Both the position numbers and the translations under genes were made by a program. From the NCBI GenBank assembly GCA_016710635.1, contig JADJVL010000010.1, positions 151,583-215,582 on the forward strand: a DNA stretch of 64,000 nt, written 5' to 3'. Each line of letters begins with the position of its first letter. Position 1 is the stretch's first letter. Of this stretch, positions 16,617-25,348 are shown piece after piece. Origin of the DNA: Holophagaceae bacterium (GTDB taxonomy: Bacteria; Acidobacteriota; Holophagae; Holophagales; Holophagaceae). The notes under the pieces are model-generated. The model saw only the letters and a list, made by a program, of their open reading frames with translations. It did not search any database and was not told the origin of the DNA.

Positions 16617-17693
16617 TCAGCCCTTCTTGGCCGCGGGCTTGGCGGCCTTGGCGGGGGCGGCGGCCTTCTTGGGGGCCGGATTCATCTCGAAGGGGATCTC
16701 CTTCTTGATGTCGCCGATGAAGGTCGTCCAGACCTGTTCGCGGCGGGACTCGGTGGCCTTCTGCTTGGCCTGCTCCTTGGCCTGCTCGAAGCCCATCTGG
16801 TCGCCGGGCATCATCTTTTCGGCCTGGATCAGGTGGTAGCCGAAGGCGGTCTTCACGGGATCGCCAACCTTGCCGATCTCCTGGGACTTCACCGCCACTT
16901 CGAATTCCGGCACGAACTGGCCGAAGGTGATGTTCTCGTAGAGGCCGCCCTTGTCCTTGCTGCCCGGATCATCGGACCACTCCTTGGCGAGGTCCGCGAG
17001 CTTCTTGCCGCTGCGGAGGAGCTCCTGGATCTTGGCGACGCGGTCCCGGGCCTCCTGATCCGTGTGGCCCTGGTTCTGGGTCCGCTCGCTCTTGACGGAG
17101 ACGAGGATGTGCCGGGCGGAGAACTTCCCGGGGGTCATGAACAAGGCCTTGTGGGACTCGTAGTAGGCCTTCACTTCATCGTCAGAGACGGCCATCTTCT
17201 GGTTGAGGACGTCGCCCTGCTTCTTCAGGTACTCCTGGGCCAGCAGCTGCGTCTGGACGAGGCTCGCGGCGCGCTTGTGTTCCGGGGTGGCGTCGAGGCC
17301 AAGCTTTCTGGCCTTGGCGGCGATGAGGTGCATCTCCACGATGCGGGTGATGTACTGGTCCTTGGCGCCGGCGACGAGGTTGATCTGCTGGCGTTCGGTG
17401 GGGTTCATGCCGGCGAGGGCGGCGTCCAGGTCCGACTCGCGGATGAGGGTCGTGCCGACCTTGGCGATGACCTTGTCCTCGGCGGGCTTGGCCGCGGGGG
17501 CCTCGCTGCCCATCACGACGCCGGCGGAGGTCTTCGTCTTTTCGGCCTTGGGCGCGGCGGCCTTGGGGGTTTCCGCCGGCTTCGGGGCGTCGGCCTTGGG
17601 GGCTTCGGACTTCGGAGCCTCGACGGGCTTGGCGGCCGGCGGGGTCTGGGCCACGAGGGTCAGGGCCGCCAGGGAGAGGAGCGTGCGCAGCAT
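16617..17693 (-). CDS. Periplasmic parvulin-type peptidyl-prolyl isomerase
   Basis: A 358-residue exported protein. The start at 17693 (MLRTLLSLAALTLVAQTPPA) gives the signal peptide; the frame six codons upstream also has an ATG. Residues ~20-70 are a Pro/Ala/Lys-rich linker. A SurA-like N-domain (KVGTTLIRESDLDAALAGM) precedes a PpiC domain (FSARHILVSVKSE, SDDPGSKDKGGLYENI, FGYHLIQAEK). The tail is Lys/Ala-rich. It is a paralogue of the neighbouring isomerase and probably shares its outer-membrane-protein clients. Confidence 0.9.
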   Translation of the reverse strand: MLRTLLSLAALTLVAQTPPAAKPVEAPKSEAPKADAPKPAETPKAAAPKAEKTKTSAGVVMGSEAPAAKPAEDKVIAKVGTTLIRESDLDAALAGMNPTERQQINLVAGAKDQYITRIVEMHLIAAKARKLGLDATPEHKRAASLVQTQLLAQEYLKKQGDVLNQKMAVSDDEVKAYYESHKALFMTPGKFSARHILVSVKSERTQNQGHTDQEARDRVAKIQELLRSGKKLADLAKEWSDDPGSKDKGGLYENITFGQFVPEFEVAVKSQEIGKVGDPVKTAFGYHLIQAEKMMPGDQMGFEQAKEQAKQKATESRREQVWTTFIGDIKKEIPFEMNPAPKKAAAPAKAAKPAAKKG

Positions 17694-17923
17694 GGGTAAT
17701 CCTTCATTCAAGTTTCGAAGGGGATGGAGCCCTTCTGGGTTGCGGACTGGATTGGGGGAGGGGCGGCCAGGAGGACTGAACTCAACCTTTGGAGTCTTGC
17801 GCCTGGTGCCTCATCCTCTTCCCCTGGGCCGTGAACCGGCCCCGAAACCTCAAGTCTACCACTGGAGACGGGCCCAGTCCCTTCTCAAAACCTTGCAGGT
17901 GTGGGCCTTTCCCGGATCCAACG

Positions 17924-19105
17924 ATGTCCAGTGCAGCCGATCCCCCGAAGGTTCCCGAAGGCACCGCGGACGCCCTCCCGGGCGGCTGGCGGACGCGCCT
18001 CGAGGCAGTGTCGCGGGACCTTGGCGCCCGCGGCCTGACCCGATGGATCGAACCTGCCCGGGGGGTGGACTTTTGTTCCAACGACTACCTGGGGCTGAGG
18101 CGGGATTCCCGCCTCGCCGAGGCCTCAGCCGACGCTGCCCGGAACCATGGCGCAGGCTCCGGCGGCGCCCGGCTGCTGCGCGGGACCTCGCCCCTGCACG
18201 AGGCCCTGGAGGCCGACCTCGCCGCGTGGAAGGAACAGCCCGCCTGCCTCCTGTTCAACACCGGCTACCAGGCCAACAGCACGCTCCTGCCGGCCCTGGC
18301 CCGGGCCGGGGACGCGATCTTTTCCGATGCCCTCAACCACGCCTCCCTGGTGGACGGCTGCCGGCTGGCGAAGGGTCGTGGGGCCCACATCGGCGTCTAC
18401 CGCCACGGCGATCTGGAGGACCTGGAGCGCCAGTTGGCCGCCTGGTGCGCCCGGCGGCCCGCGGGGGCCCAGGCTCTGGTGGCCACGGACGCCGTCTTCA
18501 GCATGGACGGGGACGCCGCGGACCTCCAAGGACTGCTCGCCCTGTGCACCCGCCGGGAGGCCCTGCTCCTCGTGGACGAGGCCCACGCCACGGGGCTGCT
18601 GGGGCCCAGCGGCGCCGGGCTCGCGGAAGGCCTGGGGCTGGCCGGGAAGATCCCGCTCCTCATGGGGACCCTCGGCAAGGCCCTGGGCGCCTTCGGGGCC
18701 TTCGTCGCCTGCCCTCTCCTGCTGCGGGAACATCTCGTGAACGGCGCCCGGGGCTTCATCTTTTCCACCAGCCTGCCGCCGGCTCCAGTGGGCGCGGCCC
18801 TCGCCGCGGCGCGCATCGCCCGGGAGGAGCGCTGGCGGGCGGAGCGCGCCCTCGCCCATGCGGCCCGCCTTCGGGACCGCCTCGGCCTCGCCCCCCAGCC
18901 CTCGGCCATCGTCCCGGTACTCGTCGGCGACGAGGCAAAGGCCATGGCCCTCGCCAGTGCCCTCCAGCGGGAAGGCTTCGACGTGCGCGCGGTGCGGCCC
19001 CCCACGGTCCCTGCCGGCACTGCCCGGCTGCGCATCACCACCGGCGCCCACCAGAGCGAGGCGCAGGTGGACGCCCTCCTCGAAGCCCTGGGGAGGGTCC
19101 TGTGA
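17924..19105 (+). CDS. bioF: 8-amino-7-oxononanoate synthase
   Basis: A 393-residue PLP enzyme that condenses pimeloyl-ACP (or -CoA) with alanine in biotin synthesis. Family motifs are DFCSNDYLGL, HGAGSGGARLLRGTSPLHEALE, DEAHATGLLGPSGAG and GTLGKALGAFG, with the PLP lysine in the last. The ATG at 17924 (MSSAADPPKVPEG) was chosen over an upstream one at 17789 that would add 45 atypical residues. First gene of bioF-bioD-bioA. I see no BirA-type operator in the 230 bp upstream, which is shared with the divergent isomerase gene. Confidence 0.94.
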   Translation: MSSAADPPKVPEGTADALPGGWRTRLEAVSRDLGARGLTRWIEPARGVDFCSNDYLGLRRDSRLAEASADAARNHGAGSGGARLLRGTSPLHEALEADLAAWKEQPACLLFNTGYQANSTLLPALARAGDAIFSDALNHASLVDGCRLAKGRGAHIGVYRHGDLEDLERQLAAWCARRPAGAQALVATDAVFSMDGDAADLQGLLALCTRREALLLVDEAHATGLLGPSGAGLAEGLGLAGKIPLLMGTLGKALGAFGAFVACPLLLREHLVNGARGFIFSTSLPPAPVGAALAAARIAREERWRAERALAHAARLRDRLGLAPQPSAIVPVLVGDEAKAMALASALQREGFDVRAVRPPTVPAGTARLRITTGAHQSEAQVDALLEALGRVL

Positions 19106-19716
19106 ACGCCGCACTGTTCCAGACCCTGCCGGACCCGCTCTGGGTCCTCGGCACGGATACCGGGGTGGGCAAGACCTGGGTCGCCGGCGCCATCGCCCGG
19201 GCCTGGGCGGCCGCAGGACCGGTGGTCTATCGCAAGCCCTTCCAGACCGGCGTGCCTTCGGCGGCCGATCCAGGCGCGGACGCCACCGCGGTGGCGGGAC
19301 CCGGCGTCGCGACTGAAACCGGGATCACCCTGGAAGCGCCCCTGTCGCCCATGGCCGCCGCGGAGCTGGAAGGGCGCTCGCTGGATCTGGACGCGCTCGC
19401 CGCGTGGGCCCTGCGCCCGGCGCCGGGCTGCCGGGTCCTGCTCGAGGGCGTCGGCGGCGTCCTGGTTCCCCTGGCCCCCGGGCGCCACTTCCTCGCCTGG
19501 GCGTCCGACCTGCACATTCCCGCCGTCCTGGTGGCCCAGGGTGGCCTGGGCACCCTGAACCACACGCTCCTGAGCTGCGAGGCCCTGATGCTCCGCGGCT
19601 GGCGCATCGAGGCCGTCCTCCTGAACCCGGGGCTGGATGGCAGCCGTGAAGCCGCCGTCCACAACGCGGCCGTCCTGCGCCGCTTCCTGCCCTTCCCCAT
19701 CCACATCCTGGAATGA
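19102..19716 (+). CDS. bioD: Dethiobiotin synthetase
   Basis: A 204-residue ATP-dependent enzyme that closes the ureido ring of dethiobiotin. The P-loop GTDTGVGKTWVAGA lies at the N-terminus; KPFQTG and LLEGVGGVLVPL are family motifs. The start is GTG at 19102, overlapping the bioF stop (GTGA), and the stop overlaps the bioA ATG (ATGA). The overlaps indicate translational coupling across the operon. Confidence 0.93.
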   Translation: MNAALFQTLPDPLWVLGTDTGVGKTWVAGAIARAWAAAGPVVYRKPFQTGVPSAADPGADATAVAGPGVATETGITLEAPLSPMAAAELEGRSLDLDALAAWALRPAPGCRVLLEGVGGVLVPLAPGRHFLAWASDLHIPAVLVAQGGLGTLNHTLLSCEALMLRGWRIEAVLLNPGLDGSREAAVHNAAVLRRFLPFPIHILE

Positions 19717-21083
19717 CGCCGATGGCCTCACCCCTGCCCGAATCCTGGAACGCCCGCCTCGCCCTCGACCGGGCCCACGTCTGGCACCCGTTCACGCAGA
19801 TGAAGGAGCACGAAGCCGATCCGCCCATCCCCGTGGTGGGCGGCGAGGGGCCGGACCTCCTGCTGGCGGACGGGCGGCGCGTCCTGGACGGCATCAGCTC
19901 CTGGTGGACCAGCGTCCATGGCCACGGGCACCCGCGGCTCGTGGAAGCCCTTTCGCGGCAGGCCGCCCGCCTGGACCACGCCATGTTCGCGGGCTTCACC
20001 CACGAGCCGGCCCTCGAGCTGGTGGCGCGCCTGAAGCCCTGGCTGCCCTCGAACCTGACCCGCGGCTTTTTTTCCGACAACGGCAGCACGGCGGTGGAAG
20101 TCGCGCTGAAGATGGCCTTCCAGGCCCAGCTCCAGCGAGGTGCGCGGGGACGGGAGCGCTTCGGGGCCCTGGCCCACGGCTATCACGGGGACACCCTCGG
20201 GGCGGTGGCCGTGGGGGATCGCGGCAACTTCCTCACGGGGCTCTTCGCGCCCCTGCTCCTGGCCTGCGACGCGCTGGAGGTGGGGACGGATCCGCGCCGG
20301 GAAATCGGAGGTGAAGCCTCTGAAACCGGCGCAGCGCTGGAAGCCGAACGCGGCCGCATCCGCCTGTGGTTCGAGGCGAAGGGACCGGGGCTGGCCGCCT
20401 TCATCGCCGAGCCCCTGCTGCAGGGCGCCGGCGGCATGCGCATGTGGCCGCCGGAGCTGCTCCAGGAGATCCGCCTCCAGTGCGACCGCTTCGGCGTCTA
20501 CCTGATTCTGGACGAAGTGATGACGGGCTTTGGACGCACGGGGACCTTCCTGGCGCTGGAGCAGGCCGCCGTCCTCCCCGACCTCCTCTGCCTTTCCAAG
20601 GGGCTTTCCGGGGGCACGCTGCCCTTGGCGATGACCTGGGCCACGGATGAGATCTACGGGCATTTCTGGGGTGAGTACGCCGAGATGCGCACTTTTTTCC
20701 ACGGCCACAGCTTCACGGCCAACCCCATTGCCTGCGCGGTGGCGTGCGCGAGCCTCGCCCTCTTCGAGGAGACGCCCGTCCTGGCGAAGGCCCAGGCCCT
20801 TGCCACAACCCTGCGGTCGGCGTGGTCACAACTCGCCGCCCACCCCGCCCTGAGGGAGGTCCGGACCCTCGGCTGCGTGGCGGCGGCCCGCGTGGTGGAT
20901 CCCGCCACCGGCGAGGCCCACCTTCCGGAAGCCCGGTTTCCCTGGCGTTTCCATCGGCGGGCGCTGGACCACGGCCTTCTCGTCCGGCCGATCGGCGACT
21001 GTCTCTACCTCATGCCGCCCATCGCCACGCCGCCGGGGCGCGTGGAAAGCGCCATATCGGACCTGGCGGGGCTTTTGGATTGA
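19713..21083 (+). CDS. bioA: Adenosylmethionine-8-amino-7-oxononanoate aminotransferase
   Basis: A 456-residue class III aminotransferase that converts 8-amino-7-oxononanoate to 7,8-diaminononanoate. Motifs: HVWHPFTQMKEHE, SSWWTSVHGHGHP, DNGSTAVEVALKMAFQ, LILDEVMTGFGRTGTF and LSKGLSGGTLPLAMT with the PLP lysine. HPFTQM and SSWW are typical of BioA rather than other class III enzymes. It is the last gene of bioF-bioD-bioA; bioB is not in the window. Confidence 0.95.
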   Translation: MTPMASPLPESWNARLALDRAHVWHPFTQMKEHEADPPIPVVGGEGPDLLLADGRRVLDGISSWWTSVHGHGHPRLVEALSRQAARLDHAMFAGFTHEPALELVARLKPWLPSNLTRGFFSDNGSTAVEVALKMAFQAQLQRGARGRERFGALAHGYHGDTLGAVAVGDRGNFLTGLFAPLLLACDALEVGTDPRREIGGEASETGAALEAERGRIRLWFEAKGPGLAAFIAEPLLQGAGGMRMWPPELLQEIRLQCDRFGVYLILDEVMTGFGRTGTFLALEQAAVLPDLLCLSKGLSGGTLPLAMTWATDEIYGHFWGEYAEMRTFFHGHSFTANPIACAVACASLALFEETPVLAKAQALATTLRSAWSQLAAHPALREVRTLGCVAAARVVDPATGEAHLPEARFPWRFHRRALDHGLLVRPIGDCLYLMPPIATPPGRVESAISDLAGLLD

Positions 21084-21095
21084 AATTCCGATTGC

Positions 21096-21124
21096 TTGCG
21101 CCCGCCGGGGAATCTTTCTATTCT
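21096..21124 (+). promoter_or_regulatory. Candidate sigma-70-type promoter of the TonB receptor gene
   Basis: TTGCGC (21096-21101) and TATTCT (21119-21124) are separated by 17 bp, in the 92-bp gap after bioA and 51 bp ahead of the receptor start. Confidence 0.4.
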
Positions 21125-21175
21125 CGGGGCACCCTATCCGGTCCGCCCATCTTCTTTCTTCTTCATGGAGTTCCC

Positions 21176-24100
21176 ATGGCCTTCCGACTGTCCTCCTCCC
21201 TGAGCTTGGCGGCCCTCACCACCCTCTCCATGAGCCTCGCGGCCCAGAGCACGGGCGTGACCACCGCGGATCTGCGCGGCAATGTGCGCGCCCTGGGCGG
21301 GGCCCCGGTCCCCAAGGCCGTTGTCCGCCTCACCCAGGACGCCACCAACCAGGTGCGCGTGCTCACCACCGACGCCTCGGGCAACTACGCGTTCCGCCTG
21401 CTCCCGCCCGGGAGCTACACCCTTTCGGTCGAAGCGCCGAACTTCCAGGCCAAGCGCGTGCGCGAACTGACCCTGCGCCTCGCCAACACCACGGAGTTCA
21501 ACGTGGACCTGAGCCCCATCGAGGCCCAGGCGACGGTGGAGGTCGTGGGCGAGGCCACCCTGGTGGATCCCACGCGGACCCAGGTGTCCACGGTGATCGA
21601 CAACAACCTCATCAACAACCTGCCCATCAACCGGCGCCGTTTCGAGGACTTCAGCCTCACGACCCCGGGCGTGACCACCGCCAACAGCCCCGACAACGGC
21701 GGCGCGGCGGCGAACTCCGGCCTCGTCTTCGCCGGCGTCAATCCCCGCCTGAACAACGTGATGGTGGACGGCCTCGACAACAACGACGTCTCCACGGGCT
21801 CGGTGCGCACGACCTTCAGCCAGGAGGCGGTGCAGGAATTCCAGGTGGTCACCAACGGGTTCTCCGCCGAGTACGGCCGGGCCGCCGGCGGCAACGTGAA
21901 CGTGGTCACCAAGAGCGGCGGCAACCAGTTCTCCGGCACCCTCTTCTACTTCCGCCGGGACGGCAAGGTCGACGCAAAGCGCCCCCTGTCGAGCAGCGAA
22001 TCCGAGCTGAAGCAGGACCAGTTCGGCGCCACCGTGGGCGGCGCCATCAAGGCGGACAAGTTCTTCTACTTCATGTCCGTCGAGCGCTTCCAGAAGAAGG
22101 ACGCGAACAACGTCACCATCGATTCCGCCACCGCGGCCACGATCCTTCAGCGCACGGGCTTCCGCGTCTCCCAGGGCCTGGTGCCCTACGTCGAGAACGT
22201 GACCACCGGCATCTTCAAGCTGGACTACGCCCAGAGCGACCTCAGCCGCTGGAGCGCCCGCTTCACCTGGGCGAAGGAGTACAACGAGAACCAGCTCGAG
22301 TGGGGCGGCCTGACGGACCGCAGCGCCGGCGGCGCCCGCCGCATCGAGGACAAGAGCGTGAGCCTGTCCCACCTGTGGAACGCCTCCGCCCGCTTCGTGA
22401 ACGACTTCCGCATGCTGTGGAGCCTCCGCGACCATTCCCTCATCAGCCTCGATGAGACGAAGGGCCCCTACGTGGAGATCCTGGGCGCCGCCACCTTCGG
22501 CACCCAGCGCTTCCTCCCCCAGGTCCGGTCCGAGAAGACCTACCAGATCAACGACACCGGCAGCTTCTTCTTCGACAAGGTCACCCTGAAGCTCGGCGTG
22601 GACCTGATGAAGACGAACATCGAGGGCGCCCTGCCCTTGAACTTCTCCGGCATCTACCGCTTCCAGCGCATCCCCGGCTTCAACAACGGCATCGACGCCC
22701 TCAACGCCGCGAACCCCTACGGCGGCTTCGGCATGCCGGCGGCCTTCGTGCAGGGCTTCGGCGACGACTACCTGAACTTCGACGTCAACTACTACAGCGC
22801 CTTCGCCCAGGCCGACTGGCAGATCACCCCGAAGCTCACCCTCAAGCTCGGCGTGCGCTACGACAAGGAGGACCTGCCGCCCTTCAAGCAGTCCGCCGAC
22901 TACGACTGGCTGGACCAGGCCCATGACACGGTCATCCCGGGCCTGGGCCCCATCGCCCTCACCAACGGGAGCATCGGTTCCGTGGCCGGCGCCACCGGCG
23001 CGACGGCGACGGGCAACGGGCCCTACGACTTCGCCTCCCTCCGCAAGCACAGCGCCGACTGGAGCAGCAGCAAGGTCTCGCCCCGCTTCTCCTTCACCTG
23101 GCAGGCCACCCCGGTCACCCGGGTCTACGGCGGCTATGGCATCTTCGTGGGCCGCACCCAGCTCGGCCCCTACGGCGCCGTCTTCCTTTCCAACGGGACC
23201 GACCTCCAGACCATCGGGCGCCGCGCCCCCAACACCTTCGCCTCCTGGGCCAGCGCCGACGGCGGCGCCAACCGCCGCTACAAGGACTTCGCCACGGCGC
23301 TGGGCTCCCCCGCCAAGGGTGGCAAGGTGCTCCTGCTCCCCGGCGATTACGAGGCGCCCGAGACCAAGCAGGCCAACCTCGGCTTCGAGTGGAGCCCCCG
23401 CCCCAGCATGAAGTTCACCCTGGACGGCGTGCACTCCAAGGGCGAGCACTTCATGAACGTCCGGGACATCAACTCCACCATCCCGGTTCCCGCCCAGTAC
23501 AACCCCAGCGCCGCCTCGCCCCTGCGCACACCGATCCTGAGCGGTCCCACGGGCATCCCCTACTCCGCCATCTTCCGGTACGACGGCACCGGCGAAAGCA
23601 AGTACACCTCGGTGACCCTCGGCATGGCCTGGCAGCTGCGCGACGTCTTCGCCCTGAATGCCAGCTACGCTTGGAGCAAGTCCGAGGACAACTACATCGA
23701 CTGGCTCACCCAGTACGCCCCCCAGAACTCCTTCGATCCCGCCGCGGAAATGGGCCCCAGCAACCATGACCAGCGCCATCGGATCAACTTCAGCGCGGTC
23801 TTCAACACCAAGAGCTTCTCGTCGCCCTGGACCAGGAACTGGGTGGTCGCCTTCATCGGCAAGTACGCGTCCGGCCGCCCCTACAGCCTCTGGACGGGCG
23901 TGGACGCCGACTACGGCTTCCTGGGGGGCAATCCCTTGGGCAACGGCGAAGGCCTCAGCGCCCCCGCCGACCGCCCCGCCGGCGTGAAGCGCAACTCGGA
24001 GACCACCCCCAGCATCACCAACCTGGACCTGCGCATCTCCAGGGCCTTCAAGCTGGGGGGCAAGGCCAGCCTGGAAGCCATCCTCGAAGTGTTCAACGTG

Positions 24101-24235
24101 TTCAACCACTACAACATCACGAAGGTGCAGAACTTCCAGACGCCGCCTCCCGGCGCCCCGGCCTTCGGCGCCTCCATCGTCACGAGCGCGGACAACAACC
24201 GCCAGATCCAGGGTGGCGTGCGCTTCATGTTCTGA
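21176..24235 (+). CDS. TonB-dependent receptor with carboxypeptidase-regulatory-like N-terminal domain (Oar-like)
   Basis: A 1019-residue outer-membrane receptor; the ATG at 21176 starts the signal peptide MAFRLSSSLSLAALTTLSMSLAAQ. Residues ~30-115 form a carboxypeptidase-regulatory-like beta-sandwich (GNVRALGGAPVPKAVVRLTQ, NYAFRLLPPGSYTLSVEAPN). The plug domain follows (VMVDGLDNNDVS, EFQVVTNGFSAEYGRAAGGN), then a large barrel ending in the outer-membrane signature GGVRFMF. This subtype is numerous in Acidobacteriota; substrates are mostly unknown, with oligosaccharides, peptides or siderophores as candidates. A terminator follows 17 bp after the stop. Confidence 0.92.
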   Translation: MAFRLSSSLSLAALTTLSMSLAAQSTGVTTADLRGNVRALGGAPVPKAVVRLTQDATNQVRVLTTDASGNYAFRLLPPGSYTLSVEAPNFQAKRVRELTLRLANTTEFNVDLSPIEAQATVEVVGEATLVDPTRTQVSTVIDNNLINNLPINRRRFEDFSLTTPGVTTANSPDNGGAAANSGLVFAGVNPRLNNVMVDGLDNNDVSTGSVRTTFSQEAVQEFQVVTNGFSAEYGRAAGGNVNVVTKSGGNQFSGTLFYFRRDGKVDAKRPLSSSESELKQDQFGATVGGAIKADKFFYFMSVERFQKKDANNVTIDSATAATILQRTGFRVSQGLVPYVENVTTGIFKLDYAQSDLSRWSARFTWAKEYNENQLEWGGLTDRSAGGARRIEDKSVSLSHLWNASARFVNDFRMLWSLRDHSLISLDETKGPYVEILGAATFGTQRFLPQVRSEKTYQINDTGSFFFDKVTLKLGVDLMKTNIEGALPLNFSGIYRFQRIPGFNNGIDALNAANPYGGFGMPAAFVQGFGDDYLNFDVNYYSAFAQADWQITPKLTLKLGVRYDKEDLPPFKQSADYDWLDQAHDTVIPGLGPIALTNGSIGSVAGATGATATGNGPYDFASLRKHSADWSSSKVSPRFSFTWQATPVTRVYGGYGIFVGRTQLGPYGAVFLSNGTDLQTIGRRAPNTFASWASADGGANRRYKDFATALGSPAKGGKVLLLPGDYEAPETKQANLGFEWSPRPSMKFTLDGVHSKGEHFMNVRDINSTIPVPAQYNPSAASPLRTPILSGPTGIPYSAIFRYDGTGESKYTSVTLGMAWQLRDVFALNASYAWSKSEDNYIDWLTQYAPQNSFDPAAEMGPSNHDQRHRINFSAVFNTKSFSSPWTRNWVVAFIGKYASGRPYSLWTGVDADYGFLGGNPLGNGEGLSAPADRPAGVKRNSETTPSITNLDLRISRAFKLGGKASLEAILEVFNVFNHYNITKVQNFQTPPPGAPAFGASIVTSADNNRQIQGGVRFMF

Positions 24236-24252
24236 GCCCCTTCGACCCCTTG

Positions 24253-24282
24253 AAGCGCCCGGACCTTCCGGGCGCTTTTTTT
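24253..24282 (+). terminator. Rho-independent terminator after the TonB receptor gene
   Basis: Stem AAGCGCCCGG / CCGGGCGCTT (24253-24262, 24268-24277), loop ACCTT, followed by a T-run through 24282. Confidence 0.9.
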
Positions 24283-24289
24283 AGTCCGG

Positions 24290-24295
24290 TAGACT
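24290..24295 (+). promoter_or_regulatory. -10-like TAGACT box upstream of the FAH-family gene
   Basis: TAGACT lies 16 nt before the chosen ATG at 24312, with GGAGG at 24301-24305 between them. Confidence 0.35.
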
Positions 24296-24311
24296 GGACC
24301 GGAGGTGAATG

Positions 24312-25325
24312 ATGAAGCTGGTGACCTTCCTCCACGGGGGCTCGGAAAAGATCGGCGCGGTGCTGGACGGCGGCCGCATCCTGGACTTCGGCGCCCAGGA
24401 ACCCCGGCTGGCGGTGGACATGCTGACCCTCATCCGCCGCCAGGACGAGCTGATGCCTCTGGCCAGGGCCGCCGCGGCCGCGCCGAAGGCGGTCCTGGAG
24501 GCGGGCGCCGTGACCCTCCTCGCCCCGGTGCCCCGCCCCGTGTCCATGCGGGACGGCTACGCGTTCCGCCAGCACGTGGCCACCGCCCGGCGCAACCGGG
24601 GCCTGGAGATGATCGAGGAATTCGACCTCTTCCCGGTCACCTACTTCACCAACCACCTCGCGGTGACGGGCCCCGGCGAGGTGAAGGTGCAGGACCACCA
24701 CCTGGTGCGCCTGGACTTCGAACTGGAAGTCGCCATCGTCACGGGCCGTTCCCTGCGCAACGCCACCCTGGAGGAGGCCGACGCCGCCGTCTTCGGGTAC
24801 ATGGTCATGAACGACTGGAGCGCCCGGATGCTTCAGATGGAGGAGATGAAGCTCTCCCTGGGGCCTTGCAAGGGCAAGGATTTCGCGACCTCCCTAGGCC
24901 CCTGGCTCGTCACCAAGGACGAGCTGGCCATCGAGGGGTCCCCGAAGGGCGAGCTCCTCCACGCCGCCATGATCTGCGAGGTGAACGGCCAGCGGCTGTC
25001 GGCGGGCAATGTGGATTCCATGAACTGGACCTTCGCCCAGATCCTGCAGCGCACCAGTTATGGCATCCAGATGCACCCCGGCGAGGTGATCGGCAGCGGC
25101 ACCGTTGGTACGGGCTGCCTCCTGGAGCTCAACGGCTCCAAGATCACCGACAACCTGTGGCTGAAGGCCGGCGATGAGGTGGCCATGGAGATCGCGGGGC
25201 TGGGGCGCCTGGTCAACACGGTGGTCCATGTTCCCGAACGGCTTGTGGGCGTCCCCGCCACCCTGGTGGGTGGCGTGCTTCCGGACCTCTACGCGGGGAG
25301 CCCCGGCGGTCCCGCCGGAGATTGA
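24312..25325 (+). CDS. Fumarylacetoacetate hydrolase family protein
   Basis: A 337-residue FAH-superfamily enzyme. Typical motifs: YAFRQHVATARRNRG, LDFELEVAIVTGRSLRNAT with metal-binding acids, GYMVMNDWSAR, GPCKGKDFATSLGPWLVT and GTVGTGCLLEL. The last groups resemble fumarylacetoacetase itself, which makes fumarate and acetoacetate at the end of tyrosine breakdown. Homogentisate dioxygenase is encoded 3.5 kb away, so a tyrosine role is plausible; acylpyruvate hydrolysis is an alternative. Two adjacent ATGs exist (24309, 24312); the second has better spacing to GGAGG. Confidence 0.82.
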   Translation: MKLVTFLHGGSEKIGAVLDGGRILDFGAQEPRLAVDMLTLIRRQDELMPLARAAAAAPKAVLEAGAVTLLAPVPRPVSMRDGYAFRQHVATARRNRGLEMIEEFDLFPVTYFTNHLAVTGPGEVKVQDHHLVRLDFELEVAIVTGRSLRNATLEEADAAVFGYMVMNDWSARMLQMEEMKLSLGPCKGKDFATSLGPWLVTKDELAIEGSPKGELLHAAMICEVNGQRLSAGNVDSMNWTFAQILQRTSYGIQMHPGEVIGSGTVGTGCLLELNGSKITDNLWLKAGDEVAMEIAGLGRLVNTVVHVPERLVGVPATLVGGVLPDLYAGSPGGPAGD

Positions 25326-25336
25326 TCCGGGAGGGC

Positions 25337-25342
25337 TAGACT
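25337..25342 (+). promoter_or_regulatory. -10-like TAGACT box, probable leaderless promoter
   Basis: TAGACT ends exactly 6 nt before the ATG at 25349 of the amidohydrolase gene, with no Shine-Dalgarno sequence between. Confidence 0.45.
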
Positions 25343-25348
25343 GACCCG

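Noticed and set aside
21134..24109. 991-residue open frame antisense to the TonB receptor gene
   Set aside because: GC-rich third positions leave the antisense frame free of stops. The product has low-complexity composition (Val, Gly, Ala, His) and no family motif, while the sense strand is a clear receptor.
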